Positions 29,446 through 37,174 of a stretch of 42,552 nucleotides of DNA are shown one piece after another. The notes under the pieces were generated by a model. The model did no database searches. It was given only the letters and a program-made list of their open reading frames with translations, and was not told the DNA's origin. Position 1 is the first letter of the stretch. Each line of letters begins with the position of its first letter. The stretch is from contig JAPLOV010000125.1 of the NCBI GenBank assembly GCA_026400565.1, positions 1 to 42,552 of the forward strand, given 5' to 3'. The position numbers and the translations under genes were made by a program. Source of the stretch: Hyphomicrobiales bacterium. Lineage in GTDB: Bacteria; Pseudomonadota; Alphaproteobacteria; Rhizobiales; Beijerinckiaceae.

Positions 29446-30051
29446 ATGGCGAAGTTCTCCGCCGGCCCGGAAATCGAGCGGCTGATCCAGTTGCTCGCCC
29501 GATTGCCGGGCCTCGGGCCCCGATCGGCGCGCCGCGCGGCGCTGCATCTGGTCAAGAAGCGGGAGCAGTTGCTCGGCCCGCTCTCCGAAGCCATGCAGGT
29601 GGCGCACGAACGCATCGTGGTCTGCAGCACCTGCGGCAACATCGACACCTCCGATCCGTGTTCGGTCTGCCGCGATCCCCGGCGCGATGACAGCATCATC
29701 GTGGTGGTGGCGGATGTCGCCGACCTCTGGGCGCTGGAACGCAGCGCCGCCATCAATGCGCGCTACCATGTGCTCGGCGGCGTATTGTCGGCCATGGACG
29801 GCGTCAGGCCGGAAAACCTCGCCATCGACAGCCTTGTCGCGCGCGCGGCCGAGCCCGCCATCAGGGAACTGATCCTGGCCCTCAATGCCACGGTCGATGG
29901 CGCGACCACCGCCCATTACATCACCGACCGGGTTGCGCACCTGCCCGTCAAGGTCACCCGCCTCGCCCATGGCGTGCCGATCGGCGGCGAACTCGACTAC
30001 CTCGACGACGGAACCCTCAGCGCCGCCATCCGCCAGCGCACGAGGTTCTAG
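29446..30051 (+). CDS. recR: Recombination mediator protein RecR
   Basis: A 201-residue RecR that with RecFO loads RecA at gaps. It shows the N-terminal helix-hairpin-helix region [20 protein letters not shown], the C4 zinc finger C60-C63-C72-C75 ([18 protein letters not shown]), and the Toprim domain with [16 protein letters not shown], followed by [14 protein letters not shown] and the C-terminal [22 protein letters not shown]. All key features are present and length is normal. Its stop overlaps the stop of the convergent phosphatase gene by 3 bases (30049-30050 shared). Confidence 0.98.
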   Translation: MAKFSAGPEIERLIQLLARLPGLGPRSARRAALHLVKKREQLLGPLSEAMQVAHERIVVCSTCGNIDTSDPCSVCRDPRRDDSIIVVVADVADLWALERSAAINARYHVLGGVLSAMDGVRPENLAIDSLVARAAEPAIRELILALNATVDGATTAHYITDRVAHLPVKVTRLAHGVPIGGELDYLDDGTLSAAIRQRTRF

Positions 30052-30500
30052 CCCTTCAGCCGCTCCCTGATCCGCCGGGCCAGCCCGTCCCTCACCTCCC
30101 GGTAGGCTTCGAGCATCTGTTCGCGTGAACCTTGCACGATGGTGGGGTCGGCTGTCGGCCAGTATTCCACATCGGCGGCGATGGTCCGCGTCAGCCCCAG
30201 TGCCTTGTGGTGGGCCTCGGGCGAAAGCGTGATGATGAGGTCGAAGTTGAGGCCTTCCCACTCTTCGAGTTCGTCGATGGTGCGCGGTTTGTGCCTTGTC
30301 GCGTCGATGCCCATCTCGTCCATGACAGCGACCATGAAGCCGTCCGCCTCGCTCTTGCGCACGCCGGCAGACTGCACATAGAGCGAGCGCCCGAAGAAAT
30401 GCTTGGTGAGACCTTCTGCCATCGGCGAGCGCACTGCATTCTGCGCGCACATGAACAACACGCTCTGCGGCCGGCGCGGCACAGGCGCTTCACCAGCCAA
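30048..30500 (-). CDS. Low-molecular-weight protein tyrosine phosphatase family (ArsC-like fold)
   Basis: A 150-residue protein with the N-terminal P-loop [14 protein letters not shown] (C18, R24 in the C-x5-R motif) and a C-terminal WPTADP whose aspartate is the likely general acid. The family includes phosphotyrosine phosphatases and arsenate reductases of the thioredoxin-linked type; the additional cysteine pair of the latter is not seen, so phosphatase activity is favoured. It is 6 bases downstream of UPF0262 and part of the hisD block on the minus strand. The same position in related genomes is occupied by this gene, as I recall. Confidence 0.9.
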   Translation of the reverse strand: MAGEAPVPRRPQSVLFMCAQNAVRSPMAEGLTKHFFGRSLYVQSAGVRKSEADGFMVAVMDEMGIDATRHKPRTIDELEEWEGLNFDLIITLSPEAHHKALGLTRTIAADVEYWPTADPTIVQGSREQMLEAYREVRDGLARRIRERLKG

Positions 30501-30506
30501 GGAGCC

Positions 30507-30989
30507 TCAGCCTTTCCAGTGCAGGGCGAAGATCAGGGTGAACAGCCGGCGCGCCGTGTCGTGGTCCACGTCCAGCTTGCCGTCGAGGCGCTCCTTCAGG
30601 ATCTCCGCTGCCTCGTTGTGCAGCCCGCGCCGGCCCATGTCGATCGCCTCGATTTGCGCCGGCGATGAGGTGCGGATGGCCTCGTAGTAGCTTTCGCAAA
30701 TCATGTCATAGTCCTTGATCACCCGCTTGAACGGGGTCAGGGACAAAAAGTGCATGATGATTGGCTGATCGCCCTCACTTCGGATATCCAGGCACAGCTT
30801 TCGCTCGATCAGGCTGATGGCCAGCTTGTAAGGGCCGTGTTCACGCCCGGGAATGGCAAAGTGGTTGACCTCGATCAGGTCATAGATCGCAATGGAGCGC
30901 TCGTGCTCCTGATCGGGCGTGCCACGGCCCAGCGACGCCTCGTCGAGCGTGATCAGAACAAGCCGGTTGTTGCTTTTGGTCTGGCTCAT
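30507..30989 (-). CDS. UPF0262 family protein
   Basis: A 160-residue protein of unknown function that I recognise as UPF0262, a family found in Alphaproteobacteria. Marks include RLVLITLDEASLGRGTPDQEHERSIAIYDL near the start, GREHGPYKLAISLIERKLCLDI, the VIKDYDMICESYYEAIRTSSP helix and RRGLHNEAAEILKERL. It has no signal peptide or membrane segment and is probably cytoplasmic. ATG 30989 (MSQTKSNNRL) is preferred over an upstream start that would add 13 residues overlapping the intergenic DNA. It lies 42 bases after hisD and just before the phosphatase gene. Confidence 0.9.
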   Translation of the reverse strand: MSQTKSNNRLVLITLDEASLGRGTPDQEHERSIAIYDLIEVNHFAIPGREHGPYKLAISLIERKLCLDIRSEGDQPIIMHFLSLTPFKRVIKDYDMICESYYEAIRTSSPAQIEAIDMGRRGLHNEAAEILKERLDGKLDVDHDTARRLFTLIFALHWKG

Positions 30990-31031
30990 GCCGTCGTCGC
31001 ACCCCGCCCCCGAAGGGTTGCTCCCCACACC

Positions 31032-32324
31032 TCAGAGATTGAGCCGGATGGTCACGCTGCGCGCGTGCGCCTGCAGGCTCTCCGCTTCTCCTAGCGTAGC
31101 GGCAGCCGGAGCCAAAGCCCGAAGCGCATCGGCGCTGCATTTCAGCAGCGTGGTGCGCTTCATGAAATCGAGCACGCCAAGCCCGGACGAGAAGCGTGCC
31201 GACCGCGCTGTCGGCAGGACATGGTTGGGACCACCGACATAGTCACCGATCGCCTCGGGCGTATGGTGACCGAGGAACATGGCCCCCGCATTGCGGATCG
31301 CGGCAGCCAGCGGCTCGGGGTCAGCCGTGCAGATTTCGAGATGCTCCGGTGCCAGCCGGTCAACGAGCGTCACCGCTCCCATCAGGTCATCGACCACGAT
31401 GATGGCCCCGAACGCGTCCCAGCTTGCGGCGGCAATCTCGCGGCGCGGCAGCAGCGCCAGTTGCGAGGCCACCTCCGCCGCCACCGCATCGGCGATCTCG
31501 CGGCTGTCCGTTATCAGGATGGATTGCGCTGCGGTGTCATGCTCGGCCTGTGCGAGCAGGTCAGCCGCCACCCAGGCCGGATTGGCGCTGGCATCGGCGA
31601 TGACCAGAACCTCCGAGGGGCCCGCAATCATGTCGATGCCGACCGTGCCGAACACGCGCCGTTTGGCCGCCGCCACATAGGCGTTGCCCGGCCCTACGAT
31701 CTTGGCCACAGGCGCGATGCTGGCGGTGCCGTGAGCAAGCGCCGCCACGGCCTGCGCCCCGCCAATGCGGTAGATTTCGGTCACGCCGGCCAGATGCGCG
31801 GCGGCCAGCACCAGCGGGTTGGCCCGGCCATGCGGCATCGGGGCCACCATCACGATGCGTGGCACGCCGGCCACGCGCGCCGGAACGGCATTCATCAGCA
31901 CCGACGACGGATAGCTCGCAGTGCCGCCCGGCACATAGAGCCCGACGGCTTCTATGGCACTCCAGCGCCAGCCCATCTCGGTGCCTGTCGCGTCGGTGAA
32001 GCGCTGGTCCTCCGGCTTCTGGCGTTCATGGAAGGCCTCGATGCGGGCCTTGGCGAAGCGCAGCGCCTCCAGCGCCTGAGGATCACAGGCGCGCATCGCA
32101 GCCTCGATCTCGTCAGGGCTCACCTTCAGCGTCGCCGGCGTCAGCGCCACATGGTCGAAGCGCCCTGTGTAGTCGATCAGTGCCGCATCACCCCGCGCCT
32201 GCACAGCGGCGATGATCGCGGCAACGATGCCATCGACCTCTTCCGAGACCTCGCGCTTCATCGCCAGCAAGCGGGCAAAGTCCGCCGCAAAATCGGCTGC
32301 GCTGGAACTGAGGCGGATGGGCAT
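31032..32324 (-). CDS. hisD: Histidinol dehydrogenase
   Basis: A 430-residue zinc enzyme that oxidises L-histidinol to L-histidine in two steps with NAD. Zinc ligands of the family are visible: Q259 and H262 in LLAQAEHD, D361 in IGDYVGGPNHVLPT, and H420 near the C-terminus; the catalytic pair E327-H328 is in RLAPEHLEI. YVPGGTASYPSSVLMN and GPGNAYVAAAKR are also diagnostic. The frame extends 35 residues upstream, but ATG 32324 (MPIRLSSSAADF) gives a normal N-terminus and brings numbering into register with known HisD proteins. It follows DUF2948 by 32 bases. hisS is nearby, but on the other strand. Confidence 0.98.
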   Translation of the reverse strand: MPIRLSSSAADFAADFARLLAMKREVSEEVDGIVAAIIAAVQARGDAALIDYTGRFDHVALTPATLKVSPDEIEAAMRACDPQALEALRFAKARIEAFHERQKPEDQRFTDATGTEMGWRWSAIEAVGLYVPGGTASYPSSVLMNAVPARVAGVPRIVMVAPMPHGRANPLVLAAAHLAGVTEIYRIGGAQAVAALAHGTASIAPVAKIVGPGNAYVAAAKRRVFGTVGIDMIAGPSEVLVIADASANPAWVAADLLAQAEHDTAAQSILITDSREIADAVAAEVASQLALLPRREIAAASWDAFGAIIVVDDLMGAVTLVDRLAPEHLEICTADPEPLAAAIRNAGAMFLGHHTPEAIGDYVGGPNHVLPTARSARFSSGLGVLDFMKRTTLLKCSADALRALAPAAATLGEAESLQAHARSVTIRLNL

Positions 32325-32356
32325 GCGCGCTTTCGCTGAAATGACGGGTCGAACGC

Positions 32357-32791
32357 TCAGCCTTCGTGGCTGGGCTGATGAGCCGTTTCCCACATTCCGC
32401 CCAGGTCTTTCAACTGGGCTTCGATGCATTCGGCGTGCAATTTCAGCGCAGCCCCGCCCGAGAAAGTCAGCACCAGTTCGCCCGAAGGAGCATCCGAAGG
32501 CGTGAAGGTCACGGCCAGCAGGTTCAGCACTGTGTCCTTTGCCTTGGGGTCGATGTTCAGTGCCTTCAACCCTGTCACGCGCTCGAAGTGCATGGCAGTG
32601 AGCCGGCGGCGATGCTGGCCGATAGCAGCGCCCTCCCAGTCATAGCGCCGCATCATCAGGGCAAAGCGCTTCTCGGTGGGCAGCCAGGCCAGATCGCTCA
32701 CCTTCACCACCGCATCCTGCACATGGGCAGAGATCACGGTCAGGTCTTCGGGATCAAGGGCGATCAGGCGCAAGGGAACAGGTTCATCCAT
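32357..32791 (-). CDS. DUF2948 family protein
   Basis: A 144-residue protein that I recognise as DUF2948, typically encoded just upstream of hisD in Hyphomicrobiales. Features: LRLIALDPEDLTVISAHVQDAVVKVSDLAW near the start, EKRFALMMRRYDWE in the middle, and GAALKLHAECIEAQLKDLGG at the C-terminus. There are no membrane segments or catalytic motifs I can name. It is the first gene of the block DUF2948-hisD-UPF0262-phosphatase, so the promoter should be between it and the REP-like element at 32862. Confidence 0.88.
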   Translation of the reverse strand: MDEPVPLRLIALDPEDLTVISAHVQDAVVKVSDLAWLPTEKRFALMMRRYDWEGAAIGQHRRRLTAMHFERVTGLKALNIDPKAKDTVLNLLAVTFTPSDAPSGELVLTFSGGAALKLHAECIEAQLKDLGGMWETAHQPSHEG

Positions 32792-32861
32792 GACCGGGAT
32801 GTGGGTGGCGAGCGCAGGAGAGTCAAGTTAACCGGTGTAATCTCAAGGATTTGCCCTCGCC

Positions 32862-32940
32862 CCGTCATCGCGAGCAAGGCGAAGCGATCCAGAGCCGCGC
32901 GCACCAAGGCTGGTTGGCTTCGCTGCGCTCGCCAAGACGG
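32862..32940. repeat. REP-like imperfect palindrome
   Basis: The left arm begins CCGTCATCGCGAGC and continues GGCGAAGCGATCCAG; the right arm has CTGGTTGGCTTCGC and ends GCTCGCCAAGACGG, so the 79-base unit folds into a long stem of two blocks with few mismatches. It closely resembles the CCGTCATTGCGAG...-type repeats scattered through intergenic DNA of many Hyphomicrobiales genomes. It lies between divergent DUF2948 and hisS. Only one copy is seen in this window. Confidence 0.75.
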
Positions 32941-32994
32941 AATCTCGCCACGATGGCATGTTGGCAGCTCGCCAGGACAGCAGCCCGCCAACCC

Positions 32995-33048
32995 TTGCCC
33001 TTGCCCTTGCCCTTGCCCTTGCCCTTGCCCTTGCCCTTGCCCCTGCCC
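32995..33048. repeat. TTGCCC hexamer microsatellite upstream of hisS
   Basis: Eight perfect head-to-tail copies of TTGCCC fill 32995-33042, followed by one variant copy (CTGCCC) at 33043-33048. The array ends about 31 bases before the hisS ATG, within its probable leader or promoter. It is likely to vary in copy number by slippage, which would change spacing of expression signals rather than any reading frame. Confidence 0.95.
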
Positions 33049-33079
33049 GCGCCAGCGGCTAACCAGCAGGCCTTGAGAA

Positions 33080-34615
33080 ATGGACCATGCCATGTCGAAA
33101 ACGGACAAGCTGAAGGCGCGCCGCCCGCGCGGCTTCGAGGATCGCGGCGCTGCTGATGTCGCCGCCACCGACGCGATGCTGGCCAGGATCAAGCAACAGT
33201 TCGAGCTGTTCGGCTTCGAGCCGGTTGAAACGCCGTTCGTCGAATACACTGATGCACTCGGCAAGTTCCTGCCGGATCAGGACAGACCCAATGAGGGCGT
33301 GTTCTCGTTTCAGGATGACGACGAGCAGTGGCTGTCCCTGCGCTATGACCTGACCGCACCGCTGGCCCGCCATGTGGCCGAGAACTACGACGCGCTGCCC
33401 AAGCCCTACCGCAGCTATCGCTCGGGCTATGTCTTCCGCAACGAAAAGCCCGGCCCCGGCCGTTTCCGCCAGTTCATGCAGTTCGATGCCGATATCGTGG
33501 GCGCCGGCTCGGTTGCGGCGGACGCAGAGGCCTGCATGCTGATGGCCGACACGCTGGAAGCCGTCGGTATCAAGCGCGGCGACTATGTCATCAAGGTCAA
33601 CAATCGCAAGGTCTTGGATGGCGTTCTTGAATCGATTGGCCTGGGCGGGGACGAGAATGCCGGGCGCAGGCTGGGCGTGCTCAGGGCCATCGACAAGCTG
33701 GACAAGTTCGGGCCGGAAGGCGTTGCGCTGCTGCTCGGGCCGGGGCGCAAGGATGAGAGCGGGGACTTCACGAAGGGCGTCGGGCTGGGCGATGACGCGG
33801 TTACACTGGTCTTGAACACAACCGGGTGGGGAGAGCTGGGTTCAGGGGCCATGAGTTCAATAGCTTCTGCAGGTGGACTTACGCTCATGAATATCGAGGA
33901 CAGTCTGGCCGAAAATGCGGTTGCTATGGAAGGGGTCAACGAGCTTCGTCAGCTATACCTCCAGGTTGAAGCCGCCGGCTACGGCCCTGACCGCATCCGC
34001 ATCGATCCCTCGGTCGTTCGCGGCCTCGAATACTACACCGGCCCCGTCTTCGAGGCTGAACTCACCTTCCCCGTGACCAACGAGGAGGGGCAGGTGGTGC
34101 GCTTCGGCTCGGTGGCGGGCGGCGGGCGTTATGACGGGCTGGTCGGGCGTTTCCGCAACGATCCCGTACCGGCCACCGGCTTCTCGATTGGCGTCTCGCG
34201 GCTCTACACGGCGCTGAAGCTGACCAACTCGCCGCTTCTGGCCGGCAGCGCCAAGCCCGGCCCGGTCGTCGTCACCGTCATGGACAAGGACCGCATCGGC
34301 GACTATCAGCGCATGGTGTCAGAGCTTCGCAGCGCAGGCATCGCGGCGGAACTCTACCTCGGCTCATCCGGCTTCAACGCCCAGATGAAGTATGCCGACA
34401 AGCGCCGCTCGCCTTGCGTCGTCATCCAGGGCGGCGACGAGAAGGCCGCCGGCACGGTGCAGGTCAAGGACCTCATCCTTGGTGCCGAACTCGCCAAGCT
34501 CGGCCGCGAAGGCAAGGACCGCGAGGAATACCTAGAACGCCAGAAGGAAGCCCAGTTCGCGGTGCCGGAAGAGGCACTGGTAGACGCGGTGAAGAAGGTG
34601 CTGGGGCGGCACTGA
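33080..34615 (+). CDS. hisS: Histidine--tRNA ligase
   Basis: A 511-residue class II tRNA synthetase. Visible features: [10 protein letters not shown] near the start, motif 1 region [19 protein letters not shown], motif 2 [30 protein letters not shown], the histidine-specific [14 protein letters not shown] and GGRYDGLV, motif 3 [11 protein letters not shown], and a C-terminal anticodon-binding domain ending [16 protein letters not shown]. This long form is typical of Alphaproteobacteria. ATG 33080 (MDHAMS) or ATG 33092 (MSKTDKL) may be the start; neither has a strong ribosome site. The codons between about 33800 and 33965 are unusual for the window (ATA, CTA, AGT, TCA, GGA), in the insertion domain. 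Confidence 0.97.
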   Translation: MDHAMSKTDKLKARRPRGFEDRGAADVAATDAMLARIKQQFELFGFEPVETPFVEYTDALGKFLPDQDRPNEGVFSFQDDDEQWLSLRYDLTAPLARHVAENYDALPKPYRSYRSGYVFRNEKPGPGRFRQFMQFDADIVGAGSVAADAEACMLMADTLEAVGIKRGDYVIKVNNRKVLDGVLESIGLGGDENAGRRLGVLRAIDKLDKFGPEGVALLLGPGRKDESGDFTKGVGLGDDAVTLVLNTTGWGELGSGAMSSIASAGGLTLMNIEDSLAENAVAMEGVNELRQLYLQVEAAGYGPDRIRIDPSVVRGLEYYTGPVFEAELTFPVTNEEGQVVRFGSVAGGGRYDGLVGRFRNDPVPATGFSIGVSRLYTALKLTNSPLLAGSAKPGPVVVTVMDKDRIGDYQRMVSELRSAGIAAELYLGSSGFNAQMKYADKRRSPCVVIQGGDEKAAGTVQVKDLILGAELAKLGREGKDREEYLERQKEAQFAVPEEALVDAVKKVLGRH

Positions 34616-34626
34616 CCGCCGGTGCG

Positions 34627-34950
34627 CTACAGCCCCGACGCCCGCGCCGCAATGGCCACTGCCAGCCCCGCGACCAGCGCCAGAACCTCGTTGCGACGCA
34701 CCAGCATGGCCAGCAGCGCTGCGCCGACCGCAAGGCCTGCAGCAAGCCCGAGGCGCTCGATGATCGGGATCACGGTTGCTGCCACGATCGAACCCGGCAG
34801 GGCCGCCAGCGCCCGGCGCAGCGGCGGCGTCAGCGGGATCAGGTGCATCATGAAGTGGCCCGATATGCGGCAAAGATAGGTCGCCAGCGCCATGGCGAGG
34901 ATGGCCAGAACGACACCGGGCGCGACAAGGCTCGCCAGCGACGCGCTCAT
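34627..34950 (-). CDS. AzlD domain protein, small subunit of branched-chain amino acid exporter
   Basis: A 107-residue membrane protein with four hydrophobic stretches (about 8-24, 45-61, 66-84 and 88-105) and the AzlD pattern ATYLCRISGHFM and LRRALAALPGSIVAATVIP. AzlD-type proteins pair with AzlC to export branched-chain amino acids and some other substrates. Its start overlaps the azlC stop by 4 bases, so the two are coupled. It converges with hisS, 11 bases away. The exported substrate is inferred from family only. Confidence 0.92.
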   Translation of the reverse strand: MSASLASLVAPGVVLAILAMALATYLCRISGHFMMHLIPLTPPLRRALAALPGSIVAATVIPIIERLGLAAGLAVGAALLAMLVRRNEVLALVAGLAVAIAARASGL

Positions 34951-35678
34951 GGGGCCTGCTCCGGCGCGGCATCATCGGGCAACAGCGCTGCCGTCAGCAT
35001 GCCGGTCAGCGCCCCCGCGATGATGAACAGGTGGCCAGGCAGCAACTTCGAAACCAGCAGCGCCACCGCCCCGGCCACCGCCCACGGCACCGCCGCGCGC
35101 CGGCCGCGCCACAAGGGCACAAGCATCGCGGCGAAGAACACCGGCATGACCAGATCCAGCGCGAAACGGCGCGGATCGCTGACCATCGCGCCGAGCAGGT
35201 AACCCGGCAGCGTGAAGGCCAGCCACAGCACCCACATCGTCAGGCCAACACCGATCAGCACACCCAGATCGCGCCCGCCCCCGGCGTGATAGCGCGAGCC
35301 GACCAGCCAGTTGGCATCGGTGAGGAAGAACAGGTGCGCCGCGTTGAAGCCATGGCCATGGCTGCGAAGCCACGGATGCAGCGATGCGCCCTGCAGCACC
35401 ATGCGGCTGTTGACCACGGCCGTCAGCACCGCGAGGCTGCCGATCACGCCCCAGCTCCAGACCTGCGGCCAGGCCTCCAGCGCCACCATCTGCGCCATGC
35501 CGGCATAGACCAGCGCGCTCATCAGGGCAGCCTCGAACAGGCTCAGGCCGCGCCCTGCTGCCGCCGCGCCGAAGGTTATGGCGAACACGACCACGCCCGG
35601 CAGCAGCGGAGCCGACAGGCGCGCGCCCTCCAGCAGGCCGGCACGCGTGACGATGGGCCTGTCAATTTCGGATATCAT
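34947..35678 (-). CDS. AzlC family transporter, large subunit of amino acid exporter
   Basis: A 243-residue membrane protein of the AzlC family. Conserved segments include the GARLSAPLLPGVVVFAITFGAAAAGRGLS entry helices, ALMSALVYAGMAQMVALE, VNSRMVLQGASLHPWL and FLTDANWLVGSR, followed by further hydrophobic stretches to the C-terminus. With AzlD it forms an exporter of branched-chain amino acids in characterised cases. Its start overlaps the L,D-transpeptidase stop by 4 bases (ATGA), and its own stop overlaps azlD, so all three genes are coupled on one transcript. Confidence 0.93.
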   Translation of the reverse strand: MISEIDRPIVTRAGLLEGARLSAPLLPGVVVFAITFGAAAAGRGLSLFEAALMSALVYAGMAQMVALEAWPQVWSWGVIGSLAVLTAVVNSRMVLQGASLHPWLRSHGHGFNAAHLFFLTDANWLVGSRYHAGGGRDLGVLIGVGLTMWVLWLAFTLPGYLLGAMVSDPRRFALDLVMPVFFAAMLVPLWRGRRAAVPWAVAGAVALLVSKLLPGHLFIIAGALTGMLTAALLPDDAAPEQAP

Positions 35679-36961
35679 GCGGCCTTCTGGGCGAAGTGCG
35701 ACACCGCTTCAAGCGCCATGCCCGCCATCAGGCCATGCGGGGGATGCAGACGCACGCCACCGAGAACTGCCAGCCCCCACCCGCCCACATCGGCCCCAAG
35801 CTGGCGAAGGGCGCTGCCACCGACCTTGTCGATCCAGCTGCCGCCCGTGCCTTCCAGCAGCCAGGAAGCCAGATCGCGCACATCCTGCACGCGTACGCAG
35901 CCCGACGAATTGAACCGCTGGTCACCGCCGAACAGGTTGCGCGACGGCGTGTCATGCATGAACACCGCGTCGCGGTTGGGCATGTCAATGCGCACCAGCC
36001 CGAGGGCATTGCGCGGCCCCGGCTCCTGCCGGTAGGTGTAGTTCAGCGCCCTTGCGCTCGACCAGTCGATGCTGGAGGCCGGGACTTCCTGCCCGCCGGC
36101 AAAGACCTTGACCCCCTTCTGGGCCAGCACGTTGCGACCCTTCTGCATGCCGGGAATGATGTCTTCCTTGATGATCGTGGGCGGCAGGGTCCAGTTGGGA
36201 TTGAGATTGACCGCCGTGATGCGCGTCTCGACCGTGGGCGAAGCCCGGTCGGGCCGGCCGACAATGGCCACATAGCGGCGACTGACCACATCGTTCTCGA
36301 CCGTCTCGACATGGGCGGATGGAATGTTCACGACCACATAGCGCGGGCCGAACGCAAACGTGCTGCCGGCAATGCGCTGCGCCGATGAGGCCAGCTGGCG
36401 AAAGCGGGTCTGGGCCGTGACGTTCATCTCGTCGAGCGTGCGCCCGGCCACGATGCCGGTCTGGCGCAGGCCATGGCGGAACTGGAATCGTTTGACGGCG
36501 GCACCGACAGCCCCGTTGAACACGTCGCCAGCCATCTCGCCCTCGAAGTCACCGGTGATCGCAAGGCGACGCTTCAATGTCACCACGACCGCGCCCTTCG
36601 ATCCGTCCTTGAGGCTGGTGCCCTTCGGCAAGGCCGGCCAGCCACCGGCCCGCACGATCTCCAGATAGCGTTCCGAGGCCAGCGCCGTGCTTGGCAGCGT
36701 GTCCGGCGTCAGCGTTGGCCGGCGATCCTCGGCATTGATCGAGGTTTCGCGTGTTGCGGCCGGGCGCGCCACGCGGCGGGGCGTCGGCTTTGCCGGCGTT
36801 GCAGCGGGGACGGCGTCGGCAGAAGGCACGGCAGGAATCGGCTGGAACCCCTGCGCCGGCAGGCTGGGCGATCCCGGAACCGGGCCCTGTGCCAGCGCAG
36901 ACGTGCCGGCGCCAAGCAAAAGGGCGGCCGTCAGCAGGATAGGCAGCGGAAAGCGGAGCAT
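35675..36961 (-). CDS. L,D-transpeptidase (YkuD domain) with peptidoglycan-binding domain
   Basis: A 428-residue exported enzyme that makes 3-3 cross-links in peptidoglycan or attaches proteins to it. A signal peptide is clear (MLRFPLPILLTAALLLGAG, cleavage near AQG at 24-26), then a proline-rich linker to about 90, a peptidoglycan-binding-like domain (about 115-180: GAVVVTLKRRLAITGDFEGE, VGAAVKRFQFRHGL), and the YkuD catalytic domain (about 205-370) with H336 in FMHDTPSRNLF and the nucleophile C355 in FNSSGCVRV. Architecture matches the YcbB-type large transpeptidases. It is the first gene of a coupled set with azlC and azlD. The 213 bases upstream separate it from the outer-membrane protein gene. 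Confidence 0.94.
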   Translation of the reverse strand: MLRFPLPILLTAALLLGAGTSALAQGPVPGSPSLPAQGFQPIPAVPSADAVPAATPAKPTPRRVARPAATRETSINAEDRRPTLTPDTLPSTALASERYLEIVRAGGWPALPKGTSLKDGSKGAVVVTLKRRLAITGDFEGEMAGDVFNGAVGAAVKRFQFRHGLRQTGIVAGRTLDEMNVTAQTRFRQLASSAQRIAGSTFAFGPRYVVVNIPSAHVETVENDVVSRRYVAIVGRPDRASPTVETRITAVNLNPNWTLPPTIIKEDIIPGMQKGRNVLAQKGVKVFAGGQEVPASSIDWSSARALNYTYRQEPGPRNALGLVRIDMPNRDAVFMHDTPSRNLFGGDQRFNSSGCVRVQDVRDLASWLLEGTGGSWIDKVGGSALRQLGADVGGWGLAVLGGVRLHPPHGLMAGMALEAVSHFAQKAA

Positions 36962-37174
36962 CGGCAGATCCGGTTTTGAGAAACGCCCTTGTCCTAACGC
37001 AAACCGTCCCGTTTCGCCATCGCAGGAATGCCGCCCTGGCCTGCCAAACGCTCACGGCACGGATCAGACGCGCGGCGGAGCCAGACGGTCTGTGCAGAGC
37101 ACGGCCATGCCCCTTGAACAGCAGAAGCCCGGGTCTCCCCGGCCTCGCTCGGCATCGGCGTGCCTGGCGCGCGC

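Noticed and set aside
31221-32339. Plus-strand open frame opposite hisD (372 codons)
   Set aside because: hisD on the other strand has all zinc and catalytic residues; the antisense product is histidine/arginine-rich with no domain.
32995-33048. Possible CRISPR-like array
   Set aside because: Units are 6 bases with no spacers and no cas gene is present.
32764-33264. Minus-strand frame reading the hexamer array as a Gly-Gln repeat protein
   Set aside because: It runs across the REP-like palindrome and into hisS and DUF2948 on mismatched frames; the repeat is better explained as noncoding microsatellite DNA.
37115-37160. Possible intrinsic terminator after the outer-membrane protein gene
   Set aside because: Only a 5-bp GC stem (CCGGG/CCCGG) without a T-run; too weak to call.
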